Below, one piece after another: positions 32,132 to 41,829 of a DNA stretch of 43,820 bases (positions within the stretch are counted from its first letter, which is position 1; the number at the start of each line of letters is the position of its first letter). The position numbers and the translations under genes are program-made. The DNA is from Gemmatimonadota bacterium. GTDB lineage: Bacteria > Gemmatimonadota > Gemmatimonadetes > Longimicrobiales > Gaopeijiaceae. The notes beneath the pieces are model-generated. The model was not told where the DNA came from and made no database searches. It saw nothing but the letters and a program-made list of their open reading frames with translations. The stretch covers positions 1-43,820 of the forward strand of contig JAPPNO010000134.1 of assembly GCA_028873845.1 (NCBI GenBank), written 5' to 3'.

Positions 32132-35062
32132 ATGATCCGCACGTTATCGAGCATGGGTTTCCGCACCTGTGGTCGAACCCGCTGTCTCGGCCTGGCGGTC
32201 CTGATCGGCGTCCTCTGGGCGTCGGGTTGCGGCGACGAAGAGCCGCCGGTAGTCCCGCAGCGCGCGACAACGGTGACGGTGACTCCGGCCACCGCCGACT
32301 TCGACGCGTTGGGCGCGACCGCACAGTTTTCGGCACAGGTGTACGACCAGGACGGCCAGACGATGGCGGGGGCTCCGGTCACATGGTCCAGCGATGCCGC
32401 CGGTGTCGCGACGGTGAGCGCCGCCGGGCTGGTCACGGCGGCGGGGAATGGCACGACGACGATCACGGCGACATCCGGGGCGGCCTCGGGGAGTGCCACC
32501 GCAACCGTCGCGCAGGTGGTTGCGGAAGTGCGCGTGTCGCCGGACCTGCTCGTGCTGGAAGTGCGGGATACGGCGCGATTGGGGGCGGCCGGACTGGACG
32601 CGCGCGGCAACGCGGTGGCGGACGCCGGTTTCGAGTGGTCGTCAAGCGACACGACCGTTGCGACGGTGGACGGTTCGGGGCTGGTTCGCGGGGTCCGGCC
32701 GGGCGTCGCGACGGTCGCTGCCGCTTCGGGAGAACTGCGGGACTCGTCGAGCGTCAGGGTGCTGTCGGCGGACCCCGTGGACAACCAGGCCGCGGTCACC
32801 GCAGGTCTGCCCGAACGGCCGTTCGTGAACGAGACCGTGGGCGGAAACGAGGGCAGCACCGAGACGGTCGGCACGTTGCGCATGGCTCTGAACCCGGACG
32901 TGTTCCCGGTCATCGTCAACCAGGGCGATATGACCGCTGGGGTGCTGGTCGCCGGATCGGCGCTCGGCGAGGGCCGGGTGGTAGCGTTCCCCGGGCAGGA
33001 TTTCCTGTCGTCGGGCGACCGGGCCACGCTCCTCGGCAACGTCAATGCCGACCGCCTGCTGGCCAACGCGGTCCGTTGGGCCGGGGCGAAACGCGCCGAA
33101 CCGCTCAGGGTGCTGGTGGACAATCGGCGGATCGCGAACGTGCTCGAGGGTGCGGGATTCGAGGAGATCGTGGTGGTCGGCAGCGGGAACTCGAATGGCC
33201 GCGACTGGAGCGCGGACGCATTGGCCGGCGTGGACGTCGCCGTGGTTCAGACGAATGAATGGGGCACGGCATACCTTGCCGAGCAATCCGTCGCGCCGCT
33301 CCGGGCCTTCGCCGAAAGCGGAGGTGGGCTGGTCGTGGCCGCTTCGGCACTTCACTGGAGCTGGTGGATCGAACAGCGCCAGGGGCGGCTGAGCGCGAAC
33401 GCTCTCTTGCGCGGTACCGGCATCTCGTGGAACGAGGACAGTATCGACGAGATCGAGTCCGCGACCACCAACTTCGATGTTCGGGACCTGACTCCCGACG
33501 CCGTATGGACGGCATACGTCAACGGCGAGGCATTCGGCGCGGACAGGATGGCCCTGCTGTCCCCGCTCTTCCAGTCCGCCCTCGAATCGCACCGCACCGA
33601 AGAGCTGGACATTGCGCTCACCCGCCTGGTGCGCGAAACACCCGCATTGCCGACCTCGAGCGCGGCACCGGAGGCGCGGCTCGCCGCCGAAACCGGACAG
33701 ACGCTCGGTCCCTTCGAATGGCCCGAGATCCACCCGTGGGCGGCCGTGTTTCCGGGCGAGCCGGCGGCTGATGCGCAGCGAGTGGACGCAACCGTCACCG
33801 TGGACGCCACCTGGAGCGGGTTTCCCGCCGATGGTTCAAGGTACGAACGCCACATCGCGCTTGGGTTCTACGCTCCGCCGAGCTCACCGGTCGCGATCGA
33901 GGTTCCATCGGAGCACGCCACGGGCGACCTGCACGTATCGGTGGGAGAGCTGCATGACGATCTGCGCAGGGCCGCGCACCCCGTTTGGGAACGGGCACCC
34001 GTCCTGCGCCGCACCTTTCCGCTGGCGGACCGGCAAACCGGCATCACGAACGCCTACGGGGGCTCCATCGCCCTGATCGTACCGCCCGACTACACGGGCA
34101 CGATCCCCGTCACCGTCCGGGGCGCGATCCCGATGGCCGTCTACACCGCGGGCGAGTCGGATGCAACCGGTTGGCACGAGGCTCTGGATGCGGGAGCCCC
34201 GCAGGCCATCATCCGGAAACCCGGGGGCATCCGGTTCGTGATCTCCACCGAGAGCGCCCGCGGCATCACCGATCCGGGAGAGGTCTCGGCATTCTGGGAT
34301 GGATTCCAGCAACACCACGCGGAACTCGCGGGCGGACCGCCGACGGGAGCCGCCGAGAACATCTGGATCTTCGACCCGCAGGTGGGACACGGGTATGCCA
34401 ACGCGGGCTGGCCGCGCATCAACTATCCGCTTCACGCGGAAGTCTGGGTTCTGGTGCCGGGTACGGCGGCGGGCCGGTCGTGGCTCGCCGCGTTGCCCGA
34501 CGAGGGCCCGACATACCATGTGGCACCGCCGCCCGCCGACTATTCCCCGTGGAAGCACGGCGTGGATTGGTGGCTGTTCGGCCACGAACTCGGCCACCTG
34601 TGGCAGACCGAAGACTGGGGGAGCGGGAAGACCTATGCGCAGATCGGCGAGGTCGCCGTCAACCTGTTCACGATGTACACGCTGAACACCTACCTCTTCG
34701 GTGGCGGCGACTCCACGCTCATCAGCAGCCCCGACCCCGCCGTGAGCACGGTGGACCATGCCGCGCTGGCCGACCTGCGCTGGCCCACGGCAGACCTCTT
34801 CGAGCGGCTCAGCATGTACCGCCAGCTGATCGTCGAGTTCGGCTGGAGCGCGATGAAGCGGGTGTTTCACAGCTACTACGATCCGGCGTATCCGCGGTCC
34901 ATCTACGGCGGGGAACTCGACGGCTTCGCGATCCGATTCAGTGCTGTTGTGCAGCGCGATCCGGTCGGCTTCTTCCGGCATTGGAAATACCCGCTTTCCG
35001 AATCCGCCGAGGAGACAATCCGCAGCTTCGGGTACGAGGAATGGCTGCCCCCCGGGTGGTAG
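32132..35062 (+). CDS. M60 (mucinase-type) metallopeptidase lipoprotein with Big2 domains
   Basis: The 976-residue product has a lipoprotein signal (LAVLIGVLWASGCGDEE). Two bacterial Ig-like (Big_2) domains follow at about 45-215, with the repeated pattern VTWSSDAAGVATVSAAGLVTAA and FEWSSSDTTVATVDGSGLV. A domain at about 325-420 (LRVLVDNRRIANVLEGAGFEEI, SGGGLVVAASALHWSW) has a glutamine-amidotransferase-like look, as in the SslE/AcfD group. The C-terminal Peptidase_M60 catalytic site is GHELGHLWQTEDW (H818, E819, H822) with the third ligand E840 in IGEVAVNLFTMYT. M60 enzymes cleave O-glycosylated proteins such as mucins at the cell surface. AGGGAG precedes the ATG. No signs of damage are seen. 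It may act on host or neighbour glycoproteins. Confidence 0.88.
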   Translation: MIRTLSSMGFRTCGRTRCLGLAVLIGVLWASGCGDEEPPVVPQRATTVTVTPATADFDALGATAQFSAQVYDQDGQTMAGAPVTWSSDAAGVATVSAAGLVTAAGNGTTTITATSGAASGSATATVAQVVAEVRVSPDLLVLEVRDTARLGAAGLDARGNAVADAGFEWSSSDTTVATVDGSGLVRGVRPGVATVAAASGELRDSSSVRVLSADPVDNQAAVTAGLPERPFVNETVGGNEGSTETVGTLRMALNPDVFPVIVNQGDMTAGVLVAGSALGEGRVVAFPGQDFLSSGDRATLLGNVNADRLLANAVRWAGAKRAEPLRVLVDNRRIANVLEGAGFEEIVVVGSGNSNGRDWSADALAGVDVAVVQTNEWGTAYLAEQSVAPLRAFAESGGGLVVAASALHWSWWIEQRQGRLSANALLRGTGISWNEDSIDEIESATTNFDVRDLTPDAVWTAYVNGEAFGADRMALLSPLFQSALESHRTEELDIALTRLVRETPALPTSSAAPEARLAAETGQTLGPFEWPEIHPWAAVFPGEPAADAQRVDATVTVDATWSGFPADGSRYERHIALGFYAPPSSPVAIEVPSEHATGDLHVSVGELHDDLRRAAHPVWERAPVLRRTFPLADRQTGITNAYGGSIALIVPPDYTGTIPVTVRGAIPMAVYTAGESDATGWHEALDAGAPQAIIRKPGGIRFVISTESARGITDPGEVSAFWDGFQQHHAELAGGPPTGAAENIWIFDPQVGHGYANAGWPRINYPLHAEVWVLVPGTAAGRSWLAALPDEGPTYHVAPPPADYSPWKHGVDWWLFGHELGHLWQTEDWGSGKTYAQIGEVAVNLFTMYTLNTYLFGGGDSTLISSPDPAVSTVDHAALADLRWPTADLFERLSMYRQLIVEFGWSAMKRVFHSYYDPAYPRSIYGGELDGFAIRFSAVVQRDPVGFFRHWKYPLSESAEETIRSFGYEEWLPPGW

Positions 35063-35083
35063 ACATCGGACGACGGCGGCCCC

Positions 35084-37030
35084 CTACCCCCCCAGCTCCA
35101 CCCTTCCCCTGAACTCCTCGAGCGCCTCCGGATTGGCGAGCGCTTCCACATTGCGCACCGGCTCCCCGTGCACCACCGCACGAACCGCCAGCTCCACGAT
35201 CTTCCCGCTCCGCGTCCGGGGGATGTCCCCCACCTGAACGATCCTGGCCGGCACGTGCCGCGGACTCGCCTCCGTCCTCAGCACGGCACGAATTCGGCGC
35301 CTGAGTGCGGCGTCCAGCCGCGCCCCGGCGGCCAGCCGCACGAAAAGGACCATGCGCGTGCCGTCCTCCCATTGCTGCGCGACCGCCAGCGCCTCGGCGA
35401 CCTCGTCCATCGCCTCCACCGGGCGGTAGACCTCTGCGGTGCCGATGCGCACCCCGCGCACGTTCAGCGTCGCGTCCGAGCGGCCGTGGATGACGTAGCC
35501 GCCCGTCGCCGTCTTTTCGATGTAGTCCCCATGGCACCACACGTCCGGAAAGCGGTCGAAGTAGGTGCCGCGGTAGCGGGATCCGTCGTCGTCGTTGAGG
35601 AAGCCGAGCGGGAGCGACGGGAAGGGCCGGGTGCAGACCAGCTCGCCCTTTCCCGCGCGGAGCGGGGCGCCGCGCGCGTCGAAGACCTCGGTCGCCATGC
35701 CGAGGGCGGGACCCTGGATCTCGCCGGGGTGGACGGGGTGCGTGGGGACGCCGCCCACGAAGCAGGCGCATAGGTCGGTGCCGCCCGAAACCGAGGCCAG
35801 GTGCACATCCCGCTTGACGTGCCGGTACACGTACACGAAGCCGTTGGCGGGCAGCGGCGAGCCGGTGGAGACGATCGTGCGCAGCGAGGACAGGTCGTGG
35901 GTGCGGCGGGGGCTCGCCCGGGAGGTGCGGAGCGTGTCGAGGTAGCCGGGTGAGGTGCCCATGAGGGTCATGCCGGCGGCTTCGGCGAAGTCGAAGAGGG
36001 AAGTCGTGGCGGGGTGAACCGGCGAGCCGTCGTAGAGGAGGATCGTGGCCTCCGAGGCCAGCCCGGAGACGAGCCAGTTCCACATCATCCAGCCCAGGGT
36101 GGTGTAGTAGAAGACGCGGTCGTCGGCCCGGATGTCGCAGTGGAGCTGGTGTTCCTTGAGGTGTTGCAGCAGCACGCCGCCCGCGCGGTGGACGATGCAC
36201 TTGGGCACACCCGTGGTGCCGGATGAGAAGAGGATGTAGAGGGGGTGGTCGAAGGGCAGGCGGGTGAAGTGGATGTCGGTGGCGGGGTGGGGGGCGATGA
36301 AGTCGTGGAGGGTGACCGCGCCGGCTGCCGGCGGCGGCGCGGGCGGGTCCAGGTTGGGGACGACGATGGTCCGATCGACGGTTGGCAGGCCGGCCAGGAT
36401 GCGGGGGACCCTGGCCAGGGTGTCGTAGCGCTTGCCGCGGTAGGTGTAGCCGTCGGCGACGAAGAGGAGACGGGGACCGACCTGCCCGAAACGGTCGACG
36501 ATCCCGCGCGCGCCGAAGTCGGGCGAGGCGGAGGAGACGACCGCGCCGACCGCAGCCGCCGCAAGCGCGATGGCGACGGCTTCGGGGATGTGGGGGAGGA
36601 GGAGGGCGACCCGGTCACCCGGCTGCACGCCGGCCGCGCGCATGGCCTGGGCGAGTTGCGATGTGAGGTCGCACAGCTCGCGCCAGCTCAATTCGCGGTG
36701 ACGGCCACTCTCGTTGCGGGCGATGATCGCGGGGCCGCCCGTGCGTCGTCGGAGGAGGTTTTCGGCGAAGTTGAGGCGGGCTTCGGGGAAGTAGCGGGCC
36801 TCGCGGAGACGGTCGCCGGGGTCGACTACCCTCCCGCCCTTCTCGCCCACGACGCCACACCAGTCCCACACTGCGTCCCAGAGGGCGGACTGGTTCCGGA
36901 CCGACCAGCGCCACAGCGCCTCGTAGTCGTTGCCCACATCGTGCCCCTGTGCCGACAGCGAGGCCGTGAAGCGTGCGAGGCCGGTGGCGTCGGCGCGTTT
37001 CCGCGAAGGGATCCAGAGGGGTTCGGGCAC
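35084..37030 (-). CDS. Acetoacetyl-CoA synthetase
   Basis: The 648-residue product is the usual length for acetoacetate-CoA ligases. It begins PLWIPSRKRADATGLARF, typical of this subfamily rather than acetyl-CoA synthetase. It has the AMP-binding motif ILFSSGTTGVPKCIVH, YYTTLGWMMWNW, LYDGSPVHP, ISTGSPLP-like VSTGSPLPANGFVYVY, SVSGGTDLCACF and the hinge GRSDATLNVRGVRIGTAEVY. The catalytic lysine lies in IPRTRSGKIVELAVR. It activates acetoacetate with ATP and CoA for ketone-body or PHB use. The GTG start is 6 bases after the S9 peptidase stop, with AGGA overlapping that stop, so the two are cotranscribed. It converges with the M60 gene (21 bases between stops). Confidence 0.92.
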   Translation of the reverse strand: MPEPLWIPSRKRADATGLARFTASLSAQGHDVGNDYEALWRWSVRNQSALWDAVWDWCGVVGEKGGRVVDPGDRLREARYFPEARLNFAENLLRRRTGGPAIIARNESGRHRELSWRELCDLTSQLAQAMRAAGVQPGDRVALLLPHIPEAVAIALAAAAVGAVVSSASPDFGARGIVDRFGQVGPRLLFVADGYTYRGKRYDTLARVPRILAGLPTVDRTIVVPNLDPPAPPPAAGAVTLHDFIAPHPATDIHFTRLPFDHPLYILFSSGTTGVPKCIVHRAGGVLLQHLKEHQLHCDIRADDRVFYYTTLGWMMWNWLVSGLASEATILLYDGSPVHPATTSLFDFAEAAGMTLMGTSPGYLDTLRTSRASPRRTHDLSSLRTIVSTGSPLPANGFVYVYRHVKRDVHLASVSGGTDLCACFVGGVPTHPVHPGEIQGPALGMATEVFDARGAPLRAGKGELVCTRPFPSLPLGFLNDDDGSRYRGTYFDRFPDVWCHGDYIEKTATGGYVIHGRSDATLNVRGVRIGTAEVYRPVEAMDEVAEALAVAQQWEDGTRMVLFVRLAAGARLDAALRRRIRAVLRTEASPRHVPARIVQVGDIPRTRSGKIVELAVRAVVHGEPVRNVEALANPEALEEFRGRVELGG

Positions 37031-37036
37031 AGCTTC

Positions 37037-39274
37037 CTATCCCCCCGATACCACCTGCGGCCCTCCCTCCCCTTTCAGCGTCTCCAGCACCTGCCGCCAC
37101 TCGAACTTCTCGCCGATACCGCGAACGTAGTAGTCCATCCAGGCCTTCTCGCTCACGGCCTTGACCAGGCGGTTGCGCGGGTCCGGAATCCCATGGCTTC
37201 GCCCCGGATACATGAACAGCTCCGTCGGCACGCCCAGCTTCTTGAGCGCCATGTGCAGCTCGACCGACTGGGGACTGGGGACACGCGGGTCGCCCTCCAC
37301 GACGTGGATCATGGTCGGCGTCTTCGCGTTCCTGATGTACTTGAGCGGTGACTGGTCGAAGTACGTGTCGAAGTCCTCGTACAGGAAGCCGTCCCCCACG
37401 TAGAACTGCCGGTTCCGCTGCACGTCGCTCTGGGCGTACATGCTGATCCAGTTCATCGTCCCCGCGCCCGAGCTGATCGCCTTGAAGCGGTCGGTCTGCG
37501 TGAGGATCCAGTTGGACCAGTGGCCGCCGGCGCTCCAGCCCAGCGCACCCATCCGGTCGCCGTCCACAATGCCCTGGTCGATCAGGTAGTCCACCCCGGT
37601 CATGATGTCCTCGTACCCGAGCGTGAAGTAGTCCCCCACGATGTCGGTGCGGTGCGCGTTCCCGTAGTTGCGCGAGCCGCGGTAGTTGGGCTTGAGGACC
37701 GCGTATCCGGCACCCGCGTAGACCTGCGAGCTGTAGCCCCCGTTGAAGCGCAGCACGTCGGCCGACGCCGGTCCCCCGTGGATCGCCACGATCAGCGGAT
37801 AGCGCGTCCCCTCCTCGTAGCCCACCGGGTAGACGAGGACGCCCCCGACCATCTTCCCGTCCGACGAGCGCCAGTTGATCTCGACCTCCTCGCCCAGCGC
37901 GATGTCGCGCACCTGCGGGTTGACGTCCACGAGCTGCGTCCACGCCGAGCGGTCGGGCACGTCGTCCACGCTGGCCACCGTGAAGACCGTGGGTGGCGTC
38001 TTCGGGTCGCTGTAGCCGATGAGGATCGTGCCGGTGTCCTCGTCGCGCGACACCGACATCGCCGCCCGCTCCTCCGTGAGCTGGCGGACCGCGCCCGTCT
38101 CGATGTCGAGCGCGTGCAGCTGGGTCGTCACCGTGACGCCCGCGTTGAAGTAGATCGTCCTCGAGTCGCCGGACCAGAAACCGACGCTCGAGCTCTGGTC
38201 GAAATCGGCCCCGAGCTTCCGGAACGCGCCCCCGCGGCCGGCGGCCTCGCGGATGTACACGCGATTGTCGGTCATCGTGTAGCGCTCCATGTTGTCCGGC
38301 GCCGAAAAGGCGATCCAGCGGCCGTCGGGCGAGAAGCTCAGCCCGCCCTCGCCGACCTCGTAGTTGTCGGTGAGGCGCTCGATCTCGCCGGTCCCCGCTT
38401 CCATCAGGTAGAGGTCGGCGTAGAGCCGCGACGCCGTGATGTTGCGCTCGTACCGCGCGGGAGAGCCGCCGGTGATGCCGATCCAGAGGCCGTCATCCGA
38501 GATCGTGAAGTTGTCGACGCTGTAGGACGGGTCGTCGGTCTCGCGCCGCTCGTCGGCCGTGGCGACCTCCACGCTCCACAGGCTCGACAGCGGGGTGACC
38601 GCGTTGCGGATGTCGACGGTGAAGCCTTCTTCACGCCGTTTCTTGTCGTCCTCGTCGAACGAGTCGGGGCGCGTGAAATAGATGCGGCTGCCGTCGGGGG
38701 AGAAGTCCCATCGGGCGACGCCCGCCTCGCCATCGGTGAGCTGCTCCGGCTCAGCCCCCGCCAGGTCATCGGCCGCAAGCCGGTAGAGCTGCTGCTGCCC
38801 GCTCTCGCCGGAGCGATAGACGAGCCAGCGCCCTCCGGGGCTGAACGCGGAGCCCGAGACGCCGTCTTTCGCGTCGGTGATCTTGCGCGCCTCGCCCCCG
38901 TCGTGCCGCATCATGTAGAGCTGGTTCGAGTCCCCGTCGCGGTTGGACGAGAAGACGAAGAACGACCCGTCCGGGGCCCAGGCCGGGCTCGTTTCGTTCT
39001 TGTCCTCCGTGTAGGTGAGCCGCCGGGCCGACGGGAGGCCATCGCGCAGCGACACCAGGTGGATGTCGGTCTGGGACTCGGCCTTCTCCCAGTCGGGGGT
39101 GGTGACGGTGTACAGCATCCACGTCCCGTCCGGGCTTGGGGTCCAGGAACCGGCCCGCCTGAACTCCTGCACGTCCATGAAGGTGAGGGGCCGTTGCTGG
39201 GCGGCGGCGGGCGCGTGGAGCGGTGCCGCGAGGGCTGCGGCGGCGAGGACGAGGGGAATGAGAATGGGACGCAT
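37037..39274 (-). CDS. Secreted S9 (dipeptidyl/prolyl-oligopeptidase-like) serine peptidase
   Basis: The 745-residue product has a signal peptide (MRPILIPLVLAAAALAAPLHAPAAA). A beta-propeller at about 30-450 is built from WD/TolB-like repeats (AWAPDGSFFVFSSNRDGDSNQLYM, FSPGGRWLVYRSGESGQQQLY, FSPDGRWIAFSAP). The alpha/beta-hydrolase domain (about 480-745) has GYAVLKPNYRGSRNYG, nucleophile elbow GWSAGGHW (S581), Asp in VVEGDPRVP and His in GRSHGI. It cleaves short peptides, probably after proline, in the periplasm. AGAGAGG stands 6 bases before the ATG. Paralogues of this type are very frequent in Gemmatimonadota. It leads a two-gene operon with the CoA ligase. Confidence 0.92.
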   Translation of the reverse strand: MRPILIPLVLAAAALAAPLHAPAAAQQRPLTFMDVQEFRRAGSWTPSPDGTWMLYTVTTPDWEKAESQTDIHLVSLRDGLPSARRLTYTEDKNETSPAWAPDGSFFVFSSNRDGDSNQLYMMRHDGGEARKITDAKDGVSGSAFSPGGRWLVYRSGESGQQQLYRLAADDLAGAEPEQLTDGEAGVARWDFSPDGSRIYFTRPDSFDEDDKKRREEGFTVDIRNAVTPLSSLWSVEVATADERRETDDPSYSVDNFTISDDGLWIGITGGSPARYERNITASRLYADLYLMEAGTGEIERLTDNYEVGEGGLSFSPDGRWIAFSAPDNMERYTMTDNRVYIREAAGRGGAFRKLGADFDQSSSVGFWSGDSRTIYFNAGVTVTTQLHALDIETGAVRQLTEERAAMSVSRDEDTGTILIGYSDPKTPPTVFTVASVDDVPDRSAWTQLVDVNPQVRDIALGEEVEINWRSSDGKMVGGVLVYPVGYEEGTRYPLIVAIHGGPASADVLRFNGGYSSQVYAGAGYAVLKPNYRGSRNYGNAHRTDIVGDYFTLGYEDIMTGVDYLIDQGIVDGDRMGALGWSAGGHWSNWILTQTDRFKAISSGAGTMNWISMYAQSDVQRNRQFYVGDGFLYEDFDTYFDQSPLKYIRNAKTPTMIHVVEGDPRVPSPQSVELHMALKKLGVPTELFMYPGRSHGIPDPRNRLVKAVSEKAWMDYYVRGIGEKFEWRQVLETLKGEGGPQVVSGG

Positions 39275-39386
39275 CTGAACCTCTCTTGGGACGGCGATGG
39301 GGATATGCGGGCGTGTGACTACTTCACGTCCTGATTCGACCTGACTGTACGCATAGCGCCTGCCCGGGGGCAGTTCAACCCCGTGC

Positions 39387-40484
39387 TCAGTCGTCTTCCT
39401 CCTCCCCGAGCCGCCGCGCGATCCGGTTGAGCTTCGGCCCGATCGACGACATCACCGCGGCGAACAGGACGACCGCCCAGCCCGCCGAGAGGATGAGGTG
39501 GGCGCCGACGAGCACCCGTGCGCCGACCGAAGCCGGCACCACGGCAATGAAGTCCTGGCCGAGCGCGGTGAAGAACGAGAAGGACAGCCAGTCGGTGATC
39601 CCGGCACCCTCCGCGGCGCCTTCGAAACCGACGGGGCTGAAGCGCCCCAGCATGCCATAGAATCCGGCGAACAGGACAATGATCGTCAGGTAGCCGATCG
39701 CGAACCCGCCGATCGGGACCCACATGACGCGCAGGTAGTCGGCGAGCTGGCCGTACACCTGAAGGCGCGGTCGAAGCCAGGTGATCGCGGTGCGCCCAAG
39801 GAGAAACGCCGCCGCCGGCAACACCAGCAGCGCGAGGGGCACGAGCGCGGCTATGTCCCATATGGTCGCCCCTTCATCCGCCACCCCCAGCGCGAGCAGC
39901 ACGACCAGGACGACCGGCAGTGCGACCGCACCCAGGAACAGCAGCCGCGGCGGCCTCGCATCGCGCCATCCCTCGCGGTGTTGGCAGAGAACGCCGATGA
40001 GCATCGTAGTCTAGGGCACCACCACGACCGGAAGGAGCATCGCGAAAAAGGCCTCCCGGACGCCTTCCGGAAAGGGTTGCGACACCAGCACGGAGGGACA
40101 GAGCCCCAGTGAAAGCAGGACCGCTACGACTAGCACCTCCCGGCGCACGTCCCGGTACCCGGAAAGCGATGACCCGCCGATTCCGTCGATCAGACCGACC
40201 GCCAGTGCAAGGACAGGCAGGATGAGAAAAGCCCACCCGTCGTAGGGGAGGATGCTGTCGATCAGCACGGCGGCAACGCCGACGATCGAGCCGATCAGGA
40301 TGCCGGTCCACGGACCGCTCCCCGTGCCTCCGCGCAAACCGACCCCTACACCGAGTGCGATTCCGTAGCCCGCTCCCAGCAGCACATCGGCGTGAGCCCC
40401 GGTGATGGCGTAACCGAAGGGGACGACGACGAGGGTGACTGCGGCCGCAATCCGGAGGACCAGCCAGATCGACCGCGCCAGCAC
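39387..40484 (-). pseudogene. Channel-like membrane protein, broken by an in-frame TAG (Trp to amber)
   Basis: This is a second copy of the gene directly upstream (40489-41607), with the same length (366 codons) and the same helix pattern. The N-terminal half runs from a GTG at 40484 to a TAG at 40011-40013; the C-terminal half continues in the same frame to 39387. At the stop, the intact copy has Pro-Trp (CCC TGG) where this copy has CCC TAG. The next nine residues to the shared Cys align without gap, so a single G-to-A change caused the break. An ATG at 40004 could restart translation without a ribosome-binding site and yield a 205-residue protein with the pore-like end (FSFFTALGQDF). It may be a recent pseudogene, a split gene or an amber read-through. 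Confidence 0.75.
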
Positions 40485-40488
40485 TCCA

Positions 40489-41607
40489 CTACCCACGGGA
40501 AGTCGCCCCGGTCGGGGAGTCGTCGCTGCCCTCACCGTCTTCCACTGCGAGGCGCCGCGCGATCCGGTCCAGCTTGGGTCCGATGGATGACATCACCGCC
40601 GCGAACAGCACCAGTGCCCACCCCACCGAGAGGATCAGGTGGGCGCCGACCAGTACCCGGGCACCTACCGAAGCCGGGGCGAAGTTCGCGTAGTCCTGGG
40701 CAAGGGCGTTGAAGAAGGAGAAGGACAACCACTCCGTGATCCCGCCGGCCGCGCCGGCAAACGCGCCGGGCTGAAAGCGCTCCAGCATGCCGTAGAACCC
40801 GGCGAACACGACGATGATCGTCAGGTAGCCGACCGCGAACCCGCCGATCGGGACCCACATGACGCGGAGGTAGTCGGCGAGGTGGCCGTACACCCGCAGG
40901 CGCGGCTGAAGCCAGGTGATGACGACTCGCCCCAGAAGAAACGCCGCCGCGGACAGCGCCACCAGCCAGAGGGTCGAGAAACCCGCCGCTTGCAGGATCG
41001 GAAGGAAAGCCCGGGTCAAGCGACCATATCGGATCTCCTCGGAGAGCATCAGGAAGAGCAAGGGGGCCAACGTCGCAACGGCACCGAGGACCAGGAGCCG
41101 GGGAGGACGGGGGTCGCGCCATCCCGCGCGCCGGTGGCACAGGAGGCCGGCGATGAGCGCCATCCAGGGCATGCACCCGAGGGGAGTCAGGGCGAAGCGC
41201 ACCCCGCCGGACGCGATTTGGACGGGGAGCAGCCCCAGGGTGAGGAGCGCGGATGCGATGAACGTCTCGCGGCCGATGTCCCGATATCCGGAGAGGGATG
41301 ACCCGCGGAGCCCGTCGATCAGGCCGACCGCCAGGCCAAGCGCGGGTGGGACGATGATTGCGAACCCCGTGACGTGGCCCGCGATCAGCGAGGTGACGAT
41401 CCCGACGATCGTGCCGATCAGGACGCCGGTCCAAGTGCCGCTCCGCGAACCTCCCCGAAGGCCGACGCCCACGCCGACAGCGAGGCCGCAACCCGCTCCC
41501 TTCAGGACATCGGAGTGGTCCCCCGTGATTGCGTAGCCGAAGGGCACGACGACGAGGGCGACCGGGGTCGCAATCGCGAGCGCGCGCCAGATGGAATGGG
41601 TCAGCAT
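40489..41607 (-). CDS. Multi-pass membrane protein with two-TM ion-channel-like C-terminus
   Basis: The 372-residue product has about ten hydrophobic helices. The first half has Gly-rich helices (GLAVGVGVGLRGG, GVLIGTIVGIVTSLIAG). The second half contains GFAVGYLTIIVVFAGFYGML, a re-entrant-like segment ITEWLSFSFFNALAQDYANFAP and a final helix VLVGAHLILSVGWALVLFAAVMSSI. The TM-pore-TM order of the last 120 residues resembles Ion_trans_2 potassium channels, but the selectivity filter TVGYGD is replaced by ALAQDY, so potassium selectivity is not supported. A conserved acidic tail follows. It is followed after 4 bases by a tandem copy interrupted by a stop. Function unknown. Confidence 0.7.
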   Translation of the reverse strand: MLTHSIWRALAIATPVALVVVPFGYAITGDHSDVLKGAGCGLAVGVGVGLRGGSRSGTWTGVLIGTIVGIVTSLIAGHVTGFAIIVPPALGLAVGLIDGLRGSSLSGYRDIGRETFIASALLTLGLLPVQIASGGVRFALTPLGCMPWMALIAGLLCHRRAGWRDPRPPRLLVLGAVATLAPLLFLMLSEEIRYGRLTRAFLPILQAAGFSTLWLVALSAAAFLLGRVVITWLQPRLRVYGHLADYLRVMWVPIGGFAVGYLTIIVVFAGFYGMLERFQPGAFAGAAGGITEWLSFSFFNALAQDYANFAPASVGARVLVGAHLILSVGWALVLFAAVMSSIGPKLDRIARRLAVEDGEGSDDSPTGATSRG

Positions 41608-41829
41608 TCGCTGCCCGTTGGAGCGTCACCGTCGCCGGGGCCGCGAGTCGGCAGGTCCAGCCGTGTGGCGGGGATCACCGTGGCCACCTTCCTCCACCCC
41701 TGCTCAAATGGAAACCGGAGAGACACCAGGTAGCATATGGGAGGCCCGGTCGGTTCCGTCAATGGGCGCCACCCCCCGCATGACCGGGTCAGCCCGTGGA
41801 AGAAAACCCGCGGCGACTTCTTCCCGCTG

